From WRGT01 sp942493035 (GTDB taxonomy: Bacteria > Spirochaetota > UBA4802 > UBA5550): 64,000 nucleotides of DNA. The notes below the pieces were generated by a model. That model was not told the DNA's origin and did not search any database. It saw only the letters and a program-made list of their open reading frames with translations. The stretch lies in assembly GCA_942493035.1 (NCBI GenBank), contig OW818666.1, positions 1,984,001 through 2,048,000 on the forward strand, in the 5' to 3' direction. A program made the translations under genes and the position numbers. Each line of letters begins with the position of its first letter. Position 1 is the stretch's first letter. This document shows, one piece after another, positions 26,820-34,833 of the stretch.

Positions 26820-27587
26820 CTGAAACTGATAGATTCACATTGTCATCTTGAAGCTCCTGAATTTAATGATAATTTAGATTCGATAATAAACGATGCCCTT
26901 AATGCAGGTATTGTAAAACTTATAACTTCTTCAGTTACATACAGCGAATGGGATACATCAAAAAAGATTCATGAAAAATACAACCAGGTTGAATACAGCA
27001 TAGGCGTACACCCATGGTATGTATCGGAGTCTGATCGTGATATCAAATCTAAACTTGAAAGATCATCCGGAACCGGAGCGATAGCAATAGGAGAGATAGG
27101 ACTGGATAGAAAGATCGATTCACCTGCATTCGATCTACAGCTTGAAATATTCGAACTTCAGCTCCAGTACGCCGTTGATACAGATACCCCTGTTATAATT
27201 CACTGCCGCGGAGCATTTAATGAACTTATAGAATCGTTAAACAGAAATGGAGTTCCCCGCAAAGGCGGAATAATTCATGCATACTCCGGCAGTCCTGAAC
27301 TGACCGGGATTCTGATTAAAAAAGGATTATCATTTTCCATGGGCGGGACTCTGACTTATAAAAACAGTAAAAAAAGAAGTGATGTACTAAAAATGATATA
27401 TCCGGATTATTTTCTGCTTGAAACAGACAGCCCTGACATACCACCTGTCAACACTATGAAACCGAATGTCCCGTCGAATATAATCATCAATTTGAAAGCG
27501 GCATCTGAAATACTCGGTGTCACTGAAGAAAAAATTGCAGAGAGTACAACTGCTAACGCAATAAAACTATTTGGACTGAAACTATGA
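26820..27587 (+). CDS. tatD: TatD family metal-dependent hydrolase, probable CTG start
   Basis: 255 aa if read from CTG 26820, giving the family opening KLIDSHCHL with metal ligands H7 and H9. No ATG, GTG or TTG lies in frame upstream; GGGAG (26805-26809) is spaced for CTG. The open frame is continuous through to the end, with GEIGLD, VIIHCRG, IIHAYSGSPE and ETDSPDIPP as the remaining metal and phosphate contacts. TatD proteins are 3'-5' exonucleases with roles in DNA repair and RNA quality control. The gene overlaps the next by four bases (ATGA). The first ATG is at codon 174, so the non-standard start explains why it is easy to miss. Confidence 0.9.
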   Translation: MKLIDSHCHLEAPEFNDNLDSIINDALNAGIVKLITSSVTYSEWDTSKKIHEKYNQVEYSIGVHPWYVSESDRDIKSKLERSSGTGAIAIGEIGLDRKIDSPAFDLQLEIFELQLQYAVDTDTPVIIHCRGAFNELIESLNRNGVPRKGGIIHAYSGSPELTGILIKKGLSFSMGGTLTYKNSKKRSDVLKMIYPDYFLLETDSPDIPPVNTMKPNVPSNIIINLKAASEILGVTEEKIAESTTANAIKLFGLKL

Positions 27588-28294
27588 TGGACCTTACAAG
27601 ATCTGAAATTCTGATTGGCGCAGATAACATTGACAAACTCCGCAGCTCCACAGTAGCCGTCTTCGGACTTGGCGGCGTCGGCGGCTATGCGGCTGAAGCA
27701 ATCGCAAGAGCCGGTGTCGGTACAATGATTATTGCCGATTACGATAAAATAGCCTCATCCAATATCAACCGGCAGATTCTCTCATTGAACTCAACCATGG
27801 GTATACTTAAAACTGAAGTTGCCGTAAAAAGATTGAAGGATATCAATCCGGAAATAAATATTACTGCAGTAAGTGAGAGATTATCCCCCGACAATATAGA
27901 TCAGATAATTCCGCAGATAAATCATATATATGCAATAGATGCAATTGATGAAATCGAATCAAAAACATACTTGATTAAAACATTTGTGCAGAGAGATATA
28001 CCATTCGTTTCTTCAATGGGTGCAGGAAGCAGACTCGACTCATCTAAAATACAAGTTGATGATATCAGCAGAACAGAGTACTGCCCTCTTGCACGCATAA
28101 TGAGAAAAAAGCTGAAAGAGAATGGAATATATAAAGGGGTACGATGTATCTACTCCACAGAAAATCTCAATAGAGTAATGGAACCGGAAAACAAAAATGA
28201 TAAAAGAATGCAGGGGAGTATTTCATTTATACCCGGAATATTCGGACTAATGGCTGCAGGATTAATCATTAACGATATTATAAACAGAGAGTAA
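27584..28294 (+). CDS. tcdA: tRNA threonylcarbamoyladenosine dehydratase (TcdA/CsdL)
   Basis: 236 aa. It has a ThiF/E1-like fold with the nucleotide loop VFGLGGVGGYAAEA, then DYDKIASSNINRQ and IYAIDAIDEIESKT, the markers of the TcdA branch. There is no catalytic cysteine as in ubiquitin E1s. It cyclises t6A37 to ct6A37 in tRNAs that read ANN codons, using ATP. The start overlaps the tatD stop. CsdA/CsdE are not adjacent. Confidence 0.9.
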   Translation: MMDLTRSEILIGADNIDKLRSSTVAVFGLGGVGGYAAEAIARAGVGTMIIADYDKIASSNINRQILSLNSTMGILKTEVAVKRLKDINPEINITAVSERLSPDNIDQIIPQINHIYAIDAIDEIESKTYLIKTFVQRDIPFVSSMGAGSRLDSSKIQVDDISRTEYCPLARIMRKKLKENGIYKGVRCIYSTENLNRVMEPENKNDKRMQGSISFIPGIFGLMAAGLIINDIINRE

Positions 28295-28316
28295 TAATTT
28301 AATATTGACAGGGTCT

Positions 28317-28400
28317 AAGGGGCGGTAACCCCTTTATCAGCCCCACAGGGCTCCCTGCGGTCCCGGAAACGAAGTTTTTGAGTCCGCCATAAAATAACGA
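28317..28400. repeat. C-family GC-rich hairpin repeat, copy 1
   Basis: The copy runs AAGGGGCGGTAACCCCTTT, then AGCCCCACAGGGCT, then CTGCGGTCCCGGAAACG and GTCCGCC, and ends near ATAACGA. A similar arrangement occurs at 43221-43317. It lies between tcdA and the TSUP gene. Two or three small stems can form. Confidence 0.75.
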
Positions 28401-28415
28401 AGAAGGAAATAATTC

Positions 28416-28772
28416 ATGAATACTATAATAATAACTTTAATAGGATTAGGCGGAGGAATAGCCAGCGGACTTCTCGGCATCGGCGGTGCTGTTGTTATGA
28501 TACCGGCTCTTATATTTATTGCAGGTTTTAATCAGCTCCAGGCTCAGGGGACAACACTCTTTGCGATGATCCCCCCTATTGGAATACTAGCCGCATTTGA
28601 ATATTACAAAGCGGGACATGTGGAAATAAAAACAGCAGCTGTTATAGCTGCCGGTTTCATAATTGGTGCATGGCTTGGGAGTAAACTTGCCCTGAATATT
28701 AATCCGGTAATATTAAAAAAAATATTCGGATTTCTTCTACTTTATATCTCAATCAGAATGATTATTAACTGA
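28416..28772 (+). CDS. Half-size sulfite exporter TauE/SafE (TSUP) family permease
   Basis: 118 aa, about half of a typical 240-260 aa TSUP protein. It has three to four hydrophobic segments and the family motif GLGGGIASGLLGIGGAVVMIP in helix 1 and LGSKLALNINPVILKKIF near the end. Full-length members are two such repeats fused, so this one probably works as a homodimer. The substrate could be sulfite, sulfonate or another organic anion. It converges with the bactofilin gene, with only five bases between the stops. Confidence 0.85.
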   Translation: MNTIIITLIGLGGGIASGLLGIGGAVVMIPALIFIAGFNQLQAQGTTLFAMIPPIGILAAFEYYKAGHVEIKTAAVIAAGFIIGAWLGSKLALNINPVILKKIFGFLLLYISIRMIIN

Positions 28773-28777
28773 TAGTA

Positions 28778-29212
28778 TTATGCAGGAGTCTCTTCAGCTT
28801 CAACTGCATCAGCAGCCTCATCACCCTTCTTCACCCTTTTTTCATAAGGTTTGATCATTTCACACTTACCTTCAAAAACAACACCATCGGAGATCATAAG
28901 CTTTTTAGTTCTTATATTACCATAAAGCTTTCCATTGGTGTGAATCTCCAGTCTTGATACTGCTTCAATGTTGCCGTAAACTGTACCTTTAATAATAACA
29001 GTATCAGCCTTGATATTAGCTTTAATAACAGCCTCTTCACCAACAACAAGATAAGTTCCCGAGCTGATCTCACCTTCGAATTTTCCGTTTATCTGCAGTG
29101 ACTTTTTAAATGTCAGATCACCATAAAATTCTGTATTTTTGTTAAAAACAGTAGAGATCATCCCTATATCGTAAACCGGATTTTTATTAACCTGTATTAT
29201 CTTCTTTGCCAT
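28778..29212 (-). CDS. Bactofilin
   Basis: 144 aa with one bactofilin (DUF583) domain, about 20-125, built of short beta strands (GDLTFKKSLQINGKFEGEI, ADTVIIKGTVYGNIEA, GKLYGNIRTKKLMI). Bactofilins assemble into filaments without nucleotide and help to shape the cell or place envelope enzymes. The N-terminal basic segment and the short acidic C-terminal tail (EAADAVEAEETPA) are disordered. It is the last gene of a minus-strand group with the TPR peptide and polyprenyl synthase. The mreB cluster lies 18 kb away. Confidence 0.92.
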   Translation of the reverse strand: MAKKIIQVNKNPVYDIGMISTVFNKNTEFYGDLTFKKSLQINGKFEGEISSGTYLVVGEEAVIKANIKADTVIIKGTVYGNIEAVSRLEIHTNGKLYGNIRTKKLMISDGVVFEGKCEMIKPYEKRVKKGDEAADAVEAEETPA

Positions 29213-29294
29213 TTTTTTTTCCTGAATGTTATTTTTCTGATCAGTGTAAGCTCTTAGTTTATATTTACACTGCGCCGGAACGCAACAGGTAAAC

Positions 29295-29516
29295 TCATTT
29301 CTCTGTCATTACGTAAACACCATCCCAATCTTCAGGCGGAGGTGTTAACTGAAATGCTTTTGCTCTTTCAAGGTAAAGCTCAGACGGACCGTCTCCGGGA
29401 TAAAGCTTCAGCGCCATTTCAAATGAACGTATAGCTTCGTCCCATTTCCTCTGCTTGTATGCAGCTAGACCAAGATTATAATATTTAAGCAGTTCCTCTT
29501 TTTCTATGGATAGCAT
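29295..29516 (-). CDS. Small TPR protein with PPPEDWDGVYVMTEK tail
   Basis: 73 aa with one tetratricopeptide repeat (YYNLGLAAYKQRKWDEAIRS) plus a second helix pair, then the tail TPPPEDWDGVYVMTEK. In my recollection this tail ends the TPR region of many large class III adenylate/guanylate cyclases, so this looks like that terminal module as an independent gene. There is no membrane segment, so it is cytoplasmic. It could bind a partner or be a remnant of a once larger cyclase. It lies between polyprenyl synthase and bactofilin, all in the same direction. Confidence 0.75.
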   Translation of the reverse strand: MLSIEKEELLKYYNLGLAAYKQRKWDEAIRSFEMALKLYPGDGPSELYLERAKAFQLTPPPEDWDGVYVMTEK

Positions 29517-29552
29517 AGAGACCTCCCTGATTCTCAGCTTTGCCAGGTTTAT

Positions 29553-30527
29553 TCAGTAATTTCTCTCAACAATAAAACTTATCAGATTATGAATGATTTC
29601 TTTATTCTTTGATTCAGGAAAAATTTCAAGCCGTTTTTTAGCGCTTTTTGCAAAATCACCGGCTCTTTCTATGGAATACTTAAAAGCACCGGAGCTGTGT
29701 ATCATATCCCGGACTTTATTCCAGTCAGCGCTGTCGGGATCTGCAGCAAAACTTCTAACATTACGCTTTTCCTCATCAGTTCCATGGTTGAGAATATAAA
29801 TAAACGGAAGGGTAATTTTCCCGTCCTTAAAATCATTTCCAATATCTTTACCGGTAATTTCACTGCTGTCGCTGAAATCAAAAGTATCATCAATAATCTG
29901 AAATGCAAATCCGATATCAAGTCCGATATTATAAATAATATCGGTCTCTTCCGGTGTTAATCCCGATTTAATTCCACCAATTGCAGCACTTGTTGCCATG
30001 AGACGACCGGTTTTTCTCTCGATAATATCGAAATAATGCTCTTCCGAAATCTTATCGATATTTGAATACTCGATCTGGTAAAGCTCGCCTTTGACCATCT
30101 CCTTTGTAGCTCCGGAGATAGACTCAAGGATTCTCTCATTCTTACTCTTAACTGCAATGTTAACAGCAACCGCGTACATATAGTCACCAGCAAGTACAGC
30201 TACTTTGTCACCGAATTTACTCGGTACAGAGACGAGTCCCCTTCTCATAAATGACTTATCAATGATATCATCGTGAATTAATGATGCAGCATGAATTATC
30301 TCCACTGCTGCAGCAAGATCAATAACTCCGTCAGATACACCGGGCCGTAAACCTGCAGATAAAAGAACTAAAGAAGCTCTTATCTTTTTACCACCTTTAA
30401 AAAACAGGTGCATCGAACTGTCATCAATAATCGGAACACCTGTTTCGAGGTGTGATTTAATCTTCTCATCAACCAATAGCAGATCATCCGATAACGGCTC
30501 AAGAATCTTTTTTAAAATATCGCTCAT
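29553..30527 (-). CDS. Polyprenyl (octaprenyl/heptaprenyl-type) diphosphate synthase
   Basis: About 324 aa, using the ATG at 30525-30527; a TTG at 30537-30539 overlapping the previous stop is an alternative. The two aspartate-rich motifs are present: LIHDDIIDKSFMRRG and QIIDDTFDFSD, with GKKIRASLVLLS before the first. It elongates allylic diphosphates with isopentenyl diphosphate to a long chain for quinones or wall lipid carriers. A chain of 30-50 carbons is likely from the family, but the exact length cannot be told. It fits with dxs. Confidence 0.9.
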   Translation of the reverse strand: MSDILKKILEPLSDDLLLVDEKIKSHLETGVPIIDDSSMHLFFKGGKKIRASLVLLSAGLRPGVSDGVIDLAAAVEIIHAASLIHDDIIDKSFMRRGLVSVPSKFGDKVAVLAGDYMYAVAVNIAVKSKNERILESISGATKEMVKGELYQIEYSNIDKISEEHYFDIIERKTGRLMATSAAIGGIKSGLTPEETDIIYNIGLDIGFAFQIIDDTFDFSDSSEITGKDIGNDFKDGKITLPFIYILNHGTDEEKRNVRSFAADPDSADWNKVRDMIHSSGAFKYSIERAGDFAKSAKKRLEIFPESKNKEIIHNLISFIVERNY

Positions 30528-30535
30528 AAAATGTA

Positions 30536-30865
30536 TCAATCAAAATTTGTGAGACATTCGCGTCTTGATTCGTAAATTTCAAACACTTTATTAAGCATTG
30601 TAGTTTCAAAAAGTTTTATAAGATTATCACTTCCGATAACAAGTTTAATATCTCCCTCGTTATCCTTAATCTTTCTTTTAATTGCAACAAGAACGCCAAG
30701 AGCAGAACTGCATATATGTTTAACATCGATCATATCTATGCAGATATTTATCTTACCGTCTTCAACGCAATCACTCAGAATGGATTCAAGTTCTTCAGAT
30801 TCAGCCTGATCAACCCGTCCTTCCAGTATAATGAGTTCATAATTATCATGTGAAATTCTTTCCAT
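30536..30865 (-). CDS. STAS-domain anti-sigma-factor antagonist
   Basis: 109 aa from ATG 30863-30865 with GGAG six bases upstream. It is a single STAS domain. The phosphorylatable serine motif is ICSSALGVLVAIKR (S53/S54), the usual place for kinase control by an RsbW/SpoIIAB-like partner. No matching kinase or sigma factor is nearby, so the pathway is unknown; in spirochaetes such proteins often work in phosphatase or partner-switch networks. It sits between comF and the polyprenyl synthase and is cytoplasmic. Confidence 0.88.
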   Translation of the reverse strand: MERISHDNYELIILEGRVDQAESEELESILSDCVEDGKINICIDMIDVKHICSSALGVLVAIKRKIKDNEGDIKLVIGSDNLIKLFETTMLNKVFEIYESRRECLTNFD

Positions 30866-30915
30866 CACCAGCTCCAGATTATATTGTCATATTTATGATT
30901 ATACTATCTCGTTAT

Positions 30916-31629
30916 CTAAACATTTTCAAGCTTTTTTAAGTCAGAGCGGACTACCGTGAGAGAAAAAACCTCAGCAGCACCGGACGAAATGAGCTTTCTG
31001 GAGCACTCGTTAATTGTTGCACCAGTAGTAAAAACATCATCTATAAGTAGTATTCTTTTATTTGTAAATTTATTATTATTAACTGTTTCATACCTGTCAA
31101 TCACATTTATAAATCTCTCACTATAATTAAGACTCCTCTGCTGTATCGAATTACTCTTCTCTTTCAGAACTTCACAAAACTCTATCCCTGTTTTTCTGCT
31201 GACCCCTCGAGCAAGAAGTTTTGACTGATTATACCCTCTTTTTATAAACTTCCCTCTGTTCATAGGAACCGATGTAATAATATCAATTTTTCTGTCGAAA
31301 TCACCGATTCTGCCGCAAATGTATGGTATAAAAGCTCTGTTTACATGCTTCACCCCGTTGAATTTAAGAGAATGTACTGCAGCTTTTGACACGCTACAGT
31401 AACTGAAAAGCGATATGTTTCTTGAAGGATAAAACTTTCTCTCACTGCAGATTAAACATTGCCCTTCATGTAATTCCCCGGAACAGACTACACAACCGTT
31501 ATCAGCCTCTTTCATCATACTTCGGCAGCCGGCACATAAATGATTCATAGCTGAAGATACAATTTTACCGCACGACACACAGCTGCAGGGAAAAATAAGA
31601 TCTAAAAAAAAATCCGAAACAACTCTCAT
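30916..31629 (-). CDS. comF: ComF family phosphoribosyltransferase-like protein
   Basis: 237 aa. The N-terminal zinc region has several CxxC pairs (CSCVSC, CAGC, CVVC, CLIC). The C-terminal phosphoribosyltransferase fold carries the PRPP loop ILLIDDVFTTGATINEC and NRGKFIKRGYNQSKLLARG. ComFC homologues act in late steps of natural transformation in some bacteria, but many non-competent bacteria also have one. The start overlaps the queC stop by four bases (31626-31629), so it is coupled to queC. Confidence 0.88.
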   Translation of the reverse strand: MRVVSDFFLDLIFPCSCVSCGKIVSSAMNHLCAGCRSMMKEADNGCVVCSGELHEGQCLICSERKFYPSRNISLFSYCSVSKAAVHSLKFNGVKHVNRAFIPYICGRIGDFDRKIDIITSVPMNRGKFIKRGYNQSKLLARGVSRKTGIEFCEVLKEKSNSIQQRSLNYSERFINVIDRYETVNNNKFTNKRILLIDDVFTTGATINECSRKLISSGAAEVFSLTVVRSDLKKLENV

Positions 31630-32312
31630 TTTGCTCTATACCTTGTCGGATCAGAAACACCTGCTGCAGCAAACCCCTTCATCCGGAGATAGCAGCTGTC
31701 GCACTCACCGCATGACGAGCCGTCAGGCGAAGGATCATAACAGCTATGAGTGAGAGAGTAATCGACTCCCAGTTCTGTTCCCGTTTTTATTATTTCATTT
31801 TTATTCATATTCATAAGAGGTGTGTGTATGGTAAAACCGCTCCCCTCTACGCCTGCCTTTGTCCCGATATCGGCCATTTTCTTAAACGCACTGAAAAATT
31901 CAGGCCTGCAGTCCGGATAACCGCTGTAATCAACTGCATTTGCACCAATAAAGATATTCCCGGCACCGGTGGATTCAGCATAAGCCAGAGCATAGGACAA
32001 AAATATTATATTCCTGGCAGGAACATATGTTTCAGGGATTGAACTCGCTGAAATCTCCCTGTTTTTCGGAACATCTATACCAGATTGAGCTGTAAGTGCA
32101 GTTTTAAATATCTCTGCCGGTATTGATATTTTTATATGGTTATCCATCTTAAAATGCTTTGCGAGTCTCTCTGCGAAAGTTATCTCGACCTCATGACGTT
32201 GTGAATAGAAAAAAGTAAGAGCTGAAAGGGAATATCCCTCCTTAATAGCAATTGCCGCCACCGTGGCAGAATCAAGCCCCCCGCTTAGAAGAATTACACC
32301 TTTTTTATTCAT
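31626..32312 (-). CDS. queC: 7-cyano-7-deazaguanine synthase
   Basis: 228 aa. QueC converts 7-carboxy-7-deazaguanine with ammonia and ATP to preQ0, the precursor of queuosine in tRNA. The ATP pyrophosphatase loop is VILLSGGLDSATVA at the N-terminus. The zinc cysteines are in HSCYDPSPDGSSCGECDSC near the end. The SD-like GGGAGAGAG precedes the ATG. queD, queE and queF are not nearby. The protein is cytoplasmic. The leader upstream (to 32757) has hairpins but no recognised preQ1 aptamer. Confidence 0.95.
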   Translation of the reverse strand: MNKKGVILLSGGLDSATVAAIAIKEGYSLSALTFFYSQRHEVEITFAERLAKHFKMDNHIKISIPAEIFKTALTAQSGIDVPKNREISASSIPETYVPARNIIFLSYALAYAESTGAGNIFIGANAVDYSGYPDCRPEFFSAFKKMADIGTKAGVEGSGFTIHTPLMNMNKNEIIKTGTELGVDYSLTHSCYDPSPDGSSCGECDSCYLRMKGFAAAGVSDPTRYRAK

Positions 32313-32757
32313 ATATCTCTCTCCCCTTGATAATATTTAATTAAGATTCAAAATCTGCCCCCAGGGCAAATTCAAGTACGGGTTAAAAATCTATAACCCC
32401 TCCCGATTTTGGCCATTTAAAAAAAACAAAAATTTACCCGTATAAAAATAGGCAAAGATTTTTGCCTGCTGCTGCATGTGATATTATACGATATAAAACG
32501 AAAATTTTTAAAATTTTTACTGACATTTTATCATGTAAATTTAAAAATATCATAAATATTGATAATTAATCCAAATCTTAAAAACAATTATTGAAAGATT
32601 ACCGTATCTTCATTTTATACATGATCAACTTTAAAATTCACATTTAAAAGAAGTGAGCAAAGAATTTGCCCCATTCAGATTATGTAAATTAGTATTTTGA
32701 TTGACTCACAGGCAACTCTTTTAATAAAATAAATCACCATAAATACTGGAGCCGAAA
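32313..32757. other. Divergent intergenic region, AT-rich, small hairpins only
   Basis: The gap lies between divergent queC and the Trm112-like gene. It holds a perfect hairpin AGGCAAA-GATT-TTTGCCT at 32450-32467, and on the queC side a short inverted pair around ACGGGTTA...TAACCCCTCCC (32371-32400). A and T runs fill 32500-32700. No gene or known riboswitch is visible; regulatory roles for the hairpins are unknown. Confidence 0.5.
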
Positions 32758-32931
32758 ATGATTGATACAAAACTGCTTGAAATTCTTGCATGTCCTGCCT
32801 GTAGAGGGGATTTGGAATATGACACACGGAATGAAAAGCTATTATGTACCGGATGCGGTTTAAAATACCCCGTAAAAGACGGTATTCCGGTTATGCTCGT
32901 TGATGAAGCTGAAAAGCCTGAAAAAAAATAG
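32758..32931 (+). CDS. Trm112 family small zinc-ribbon protein (UPF0434/YcaR-like)
   Basis: 57 aa, with GGAG eight bases upstream. The sequence reads MIDTKLLEILACPACRGDLE, then KLLCTGCGLKYPVKDGIPVM, with two CxxC pairs (CPAC and CTGC). The protein is the right length for YcaR-like Trm112 proteins. Family members stabilise methyltransferases by binding them; the bacterial partner is unknown. The gene is followed by the SurA-N protein in the same direction 48 bases downstream and may be cotranscribed. Confidence 0.9.
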   Translation: MIDTKLLEILACPACRGDLEYDTRNEKLLCTGCGLKYPVKDGIPVMLVDEAEKPEKK

Positions 32932-32979
32932 TTCTCACTTACGAAACAAATAATACATTAAATTTAAAGAAGAAGGTTC

Positions 32980-34113
32980 ATGATGTTTGATCAGAAAAGT
33001 GCTTTATCTAAATATGTCGGATACTTTTTAATAGGATTTTTCCTGTTTATAATAATTCTCTCCTTCGGTATGCCGGATGTAACAGGATGCGGAGGCGACA
33101 AGACTGCAATTGCAGTAGTAAATGGCCAGAAAGTAGATCATCTTGATTTTTTACGATATAGAGACACCAAATTTGCACAATTCCGGAATCAGAAAATGGA
33201 CAGTTTCATTCTTGATAATTTCATCCTTGAACTTATGCTGATTCAAAAAGCTGAAAAAGCAGGTTTCAAAATAACCGAAGACCGTATAACTGATTATGTA
33301 AAAAAAGCTCCCGAGTTTAAAAATCCATCTACTGGAAAATTTGAACCGGAATATTTTCAGGCAATACTCAGAAACAACAGATTGGATCTTGCCGAATTTG
33401 AAAAACTTATACGAAGAGATTTTACTCTCAATGATTATAAATACTTTTTAAGCATCGGCGGAGCGGCATCCAGCGAAGATGTTGTATCAAAGAATATCGT
33501 TGATAATTCAAGTATTCAGATTCAATACTCTTTTCTCAGCACCGAAGATCTGAAGCAGAGTCAAAAGGGTGAATTAACAGTTTCAGATGCGGATATAGAC
33601 GCTGAAATAAAAAATAACAATGTCAAAATTTCAGACCCGACCACAGACAGAGAAAGAATCAGAAAACAGATTGAAGATAAAAAACTTGAAAAAATAAAGA
33701 ATGATCTTGCAGAAAAGATAAACGGCATAGCATCTACTAACGGAACTTTTACTTCTGCTAACTCTATCCTGAAAGGAAAGATTGCAAAAAGTGCAAAATT
33801 CAAAATTGGTGAGCCTGTAAAAACAGAAGACAAAGAACCGAAATTGATCGCAGCATTAAACAATTCAAGTATCTTTAGTGAAAAATGTCTGGCACTCCCT
33901 TTGAATACATCATCACCGGCAATAATCAACGGATCCGGAATTTATATTTTTACTCCTGTACTTAAAACAATTCCTGCAGCATCTATTGATAAAGATACTC
34001 TTGAAAAATCAGGAAAAGCACTTGAGAACAGCAGTGCTAATATGATCACAAGAAATTTACTTAAAGTAATGAATGAGAAATCAAAAATAATAAAAAATTT
34101 AAAAACTGATTGA
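32980..34113 (+). CDS. Membrane-anchored SurA-N domain protein without a PPIase domain (PpiD-like N-terminus)
   Basis: 377 aa. A membrane anchor is at 13-32 (GYFLIGFFLFIIILSFGM), with the rest outside the cytoplasm. Residues about 45-160 match the SurA/PpiD N-terminal chaperone region (AVVNGQKVDHLDFLRYRD, LMLIQKAEKAGFKITEDRI). Family members normally carry one or two parvulin domains; here the C-terminal half is charged and helical and no parvulin signature was found. It would act as a chaperone for exported proteins rather than an isomerase. SD AGAAGG with two adjacent ATGs; the second gives the better spacing. It may form an operon with the CheX-like gene. Confidence 0.82.
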   Translation: MMFDQKSALSKYVGYFLIGFFLFIIILSFGMPDVTGCGGDKTAIAVVNGQKVDHLDFLRYRDTKFAQFRNQKMDSFILDNFILELMLIQKAEKAGFKITEDRITDYVKKAPEFKNPSTGKFEPEYFQAILRNNRLDLAEFEKLIRRDFTLNDYKYFLSIGGAASSEDVVSKNIVDNSSIQIQYSFLSTEDLKQSQKGELTVSDADIDAEIKNNNVKISDPTTDRERIRKQIEDKKLEKIKNDLAEKINGIASTNGTFTSANSILKGKIAKSAKFKIGEPVKTEDKEPKLIAALNNSSIFSEKCLALPLNTSSPAIINGSGIYIFTPVLKTIPAASIDKDTLEKSGKALENSSANMITRNLLKVMNEKSKIIKNLKTD

Positions 34114-34172
34114 TAATATTCTGCAATCAGTATATTATATCCTATATAATAAAAACAGGAGCCTTGAACGGA

Positions 34173-34637
34173 ATGAGTATAAATGCAGAGTATATTAATC
34201 CTTTTCTTGAAGCTGCAAGTGTAGTTTTTAAATCAATACTTAATGTGGATCTTCGGAGAGGAAAACTAATAATCAAGGACACTCCTCTTCCATCAATGGA
34301 TATAGCAATAATAATAGGTATTACCGGTGGAATTACCGGTGAAATCGTTTACAGCATGAGCTATCCGATGGTTGAAAAAATTGCTGAAGTACTGATTCCG
34401 GGTCTTTCTGAAGAACAAATCAAACATGAATACAAAGATATAGTTGGTGAGCTTGCAAATATGATAACAGGGAATGCAATGAATCTTTTTGCCTCGACTG
34501 GTAAAGTAATAGATATAACAACACCAACAGTTATTGAAGGGAAAAATTTCAGTATTACAATGATTAAACAGACAACTCTGGGAATTACACTATACAGCCC
34601 TATGGGTCAGCTTGAAATGAATATAGCTCTTAAATAA
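34173..34637 (+). CDS. CheX-like chemotaxis phosphatase family protein
   Basis: 154 aa from ATG 34173. The CheC/FliY/CheX-type signature is present: EYKDIVGELANMITGNAMN, with the E...N pair that attacks phospho-CheY in the family. It is likely to remove phosphate from a CheY-like regulator, in the cytoplasm. An upstream TTG (34164) sits close to AGGAG and is a possible alternative start. A strong terminator follows 24 bases after the stop. The family assignment is good; CheY itself is not in this window. Confidence 0.85.
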   Translation: MSINAEYINPFLEAASVVFKSILNVDLRRGKLIIKDTPLPSMDIAIIIGITGGITGEIVYSMSYPMVEKIAEVLIPGLSEEQIKHEYKDIVGELANMITGNAMNLFASTGKVIDITTPTVIEGKNFSITMIKQTTLGITLYSPMGQLEMNIALK

Positions 34638-34661
34638 AAAAAGACAATTCAGTTAATTTAA

Positions 34662-34693
34662 AAAAAACCTCTGATAAATCAGAGGTTTTTTTA
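34662..34693 (+). terminator. Intrinsic terminator
   Basis: A perfect 10-bp stem, AACCTCTGAT (34666-34675) and ATCAGAGGTT (34678-34687), has a two-base loop and a T run on the plus strand (34686-34692). A run of A on the other side makes it potentially bidirectional. It ends the Trm112/SurA-N/CheX run. Confidence 0.88.
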
Positions 34694-34703
34694 TTATACA
34701 GAA

Positions 34704-34826
34704 TCAGTATTTATTCATTAACTTTTCCAAAGTAAAAAAGGTTATATTATCCCCGCCGCCTAAGGCGGCGGGGATATACAATTTTGTTTTTTTAAACTAA
34801 AAATTATGTTTAGGGGTAATTACTGA
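34704..34826. repeat. B-family ~123-bp inverted-repeat element
   Basis: It runs from TCAGTATTTATTCATTAAC to GGGGTAATTACTGA around ATCCCCGCCGCC and its return arm. It is one of the best preserved B copies. No clean 7-bp flanking repeat is seen (TACAGAA versus TATTAAA). It lies between the terminator and the lipoprotein stop, two converging genes. Confidence 0.8.
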
Positions 34827-34833
34827 TATTAAA

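Noticed and set aside
28416..28772. Truncated or frameshifted TSUP gene
   Set aside because: The 118-aa frame starts with an SD-like GAAGG and ends cleanly with all family features of one repeat; half-size members are known.
32313..32480. A preQ1 riboswitch before queC
   Set aside because: Neither the short class I pseudoknot motif nor a larger class II fold could be found; only simple hairpins are present.
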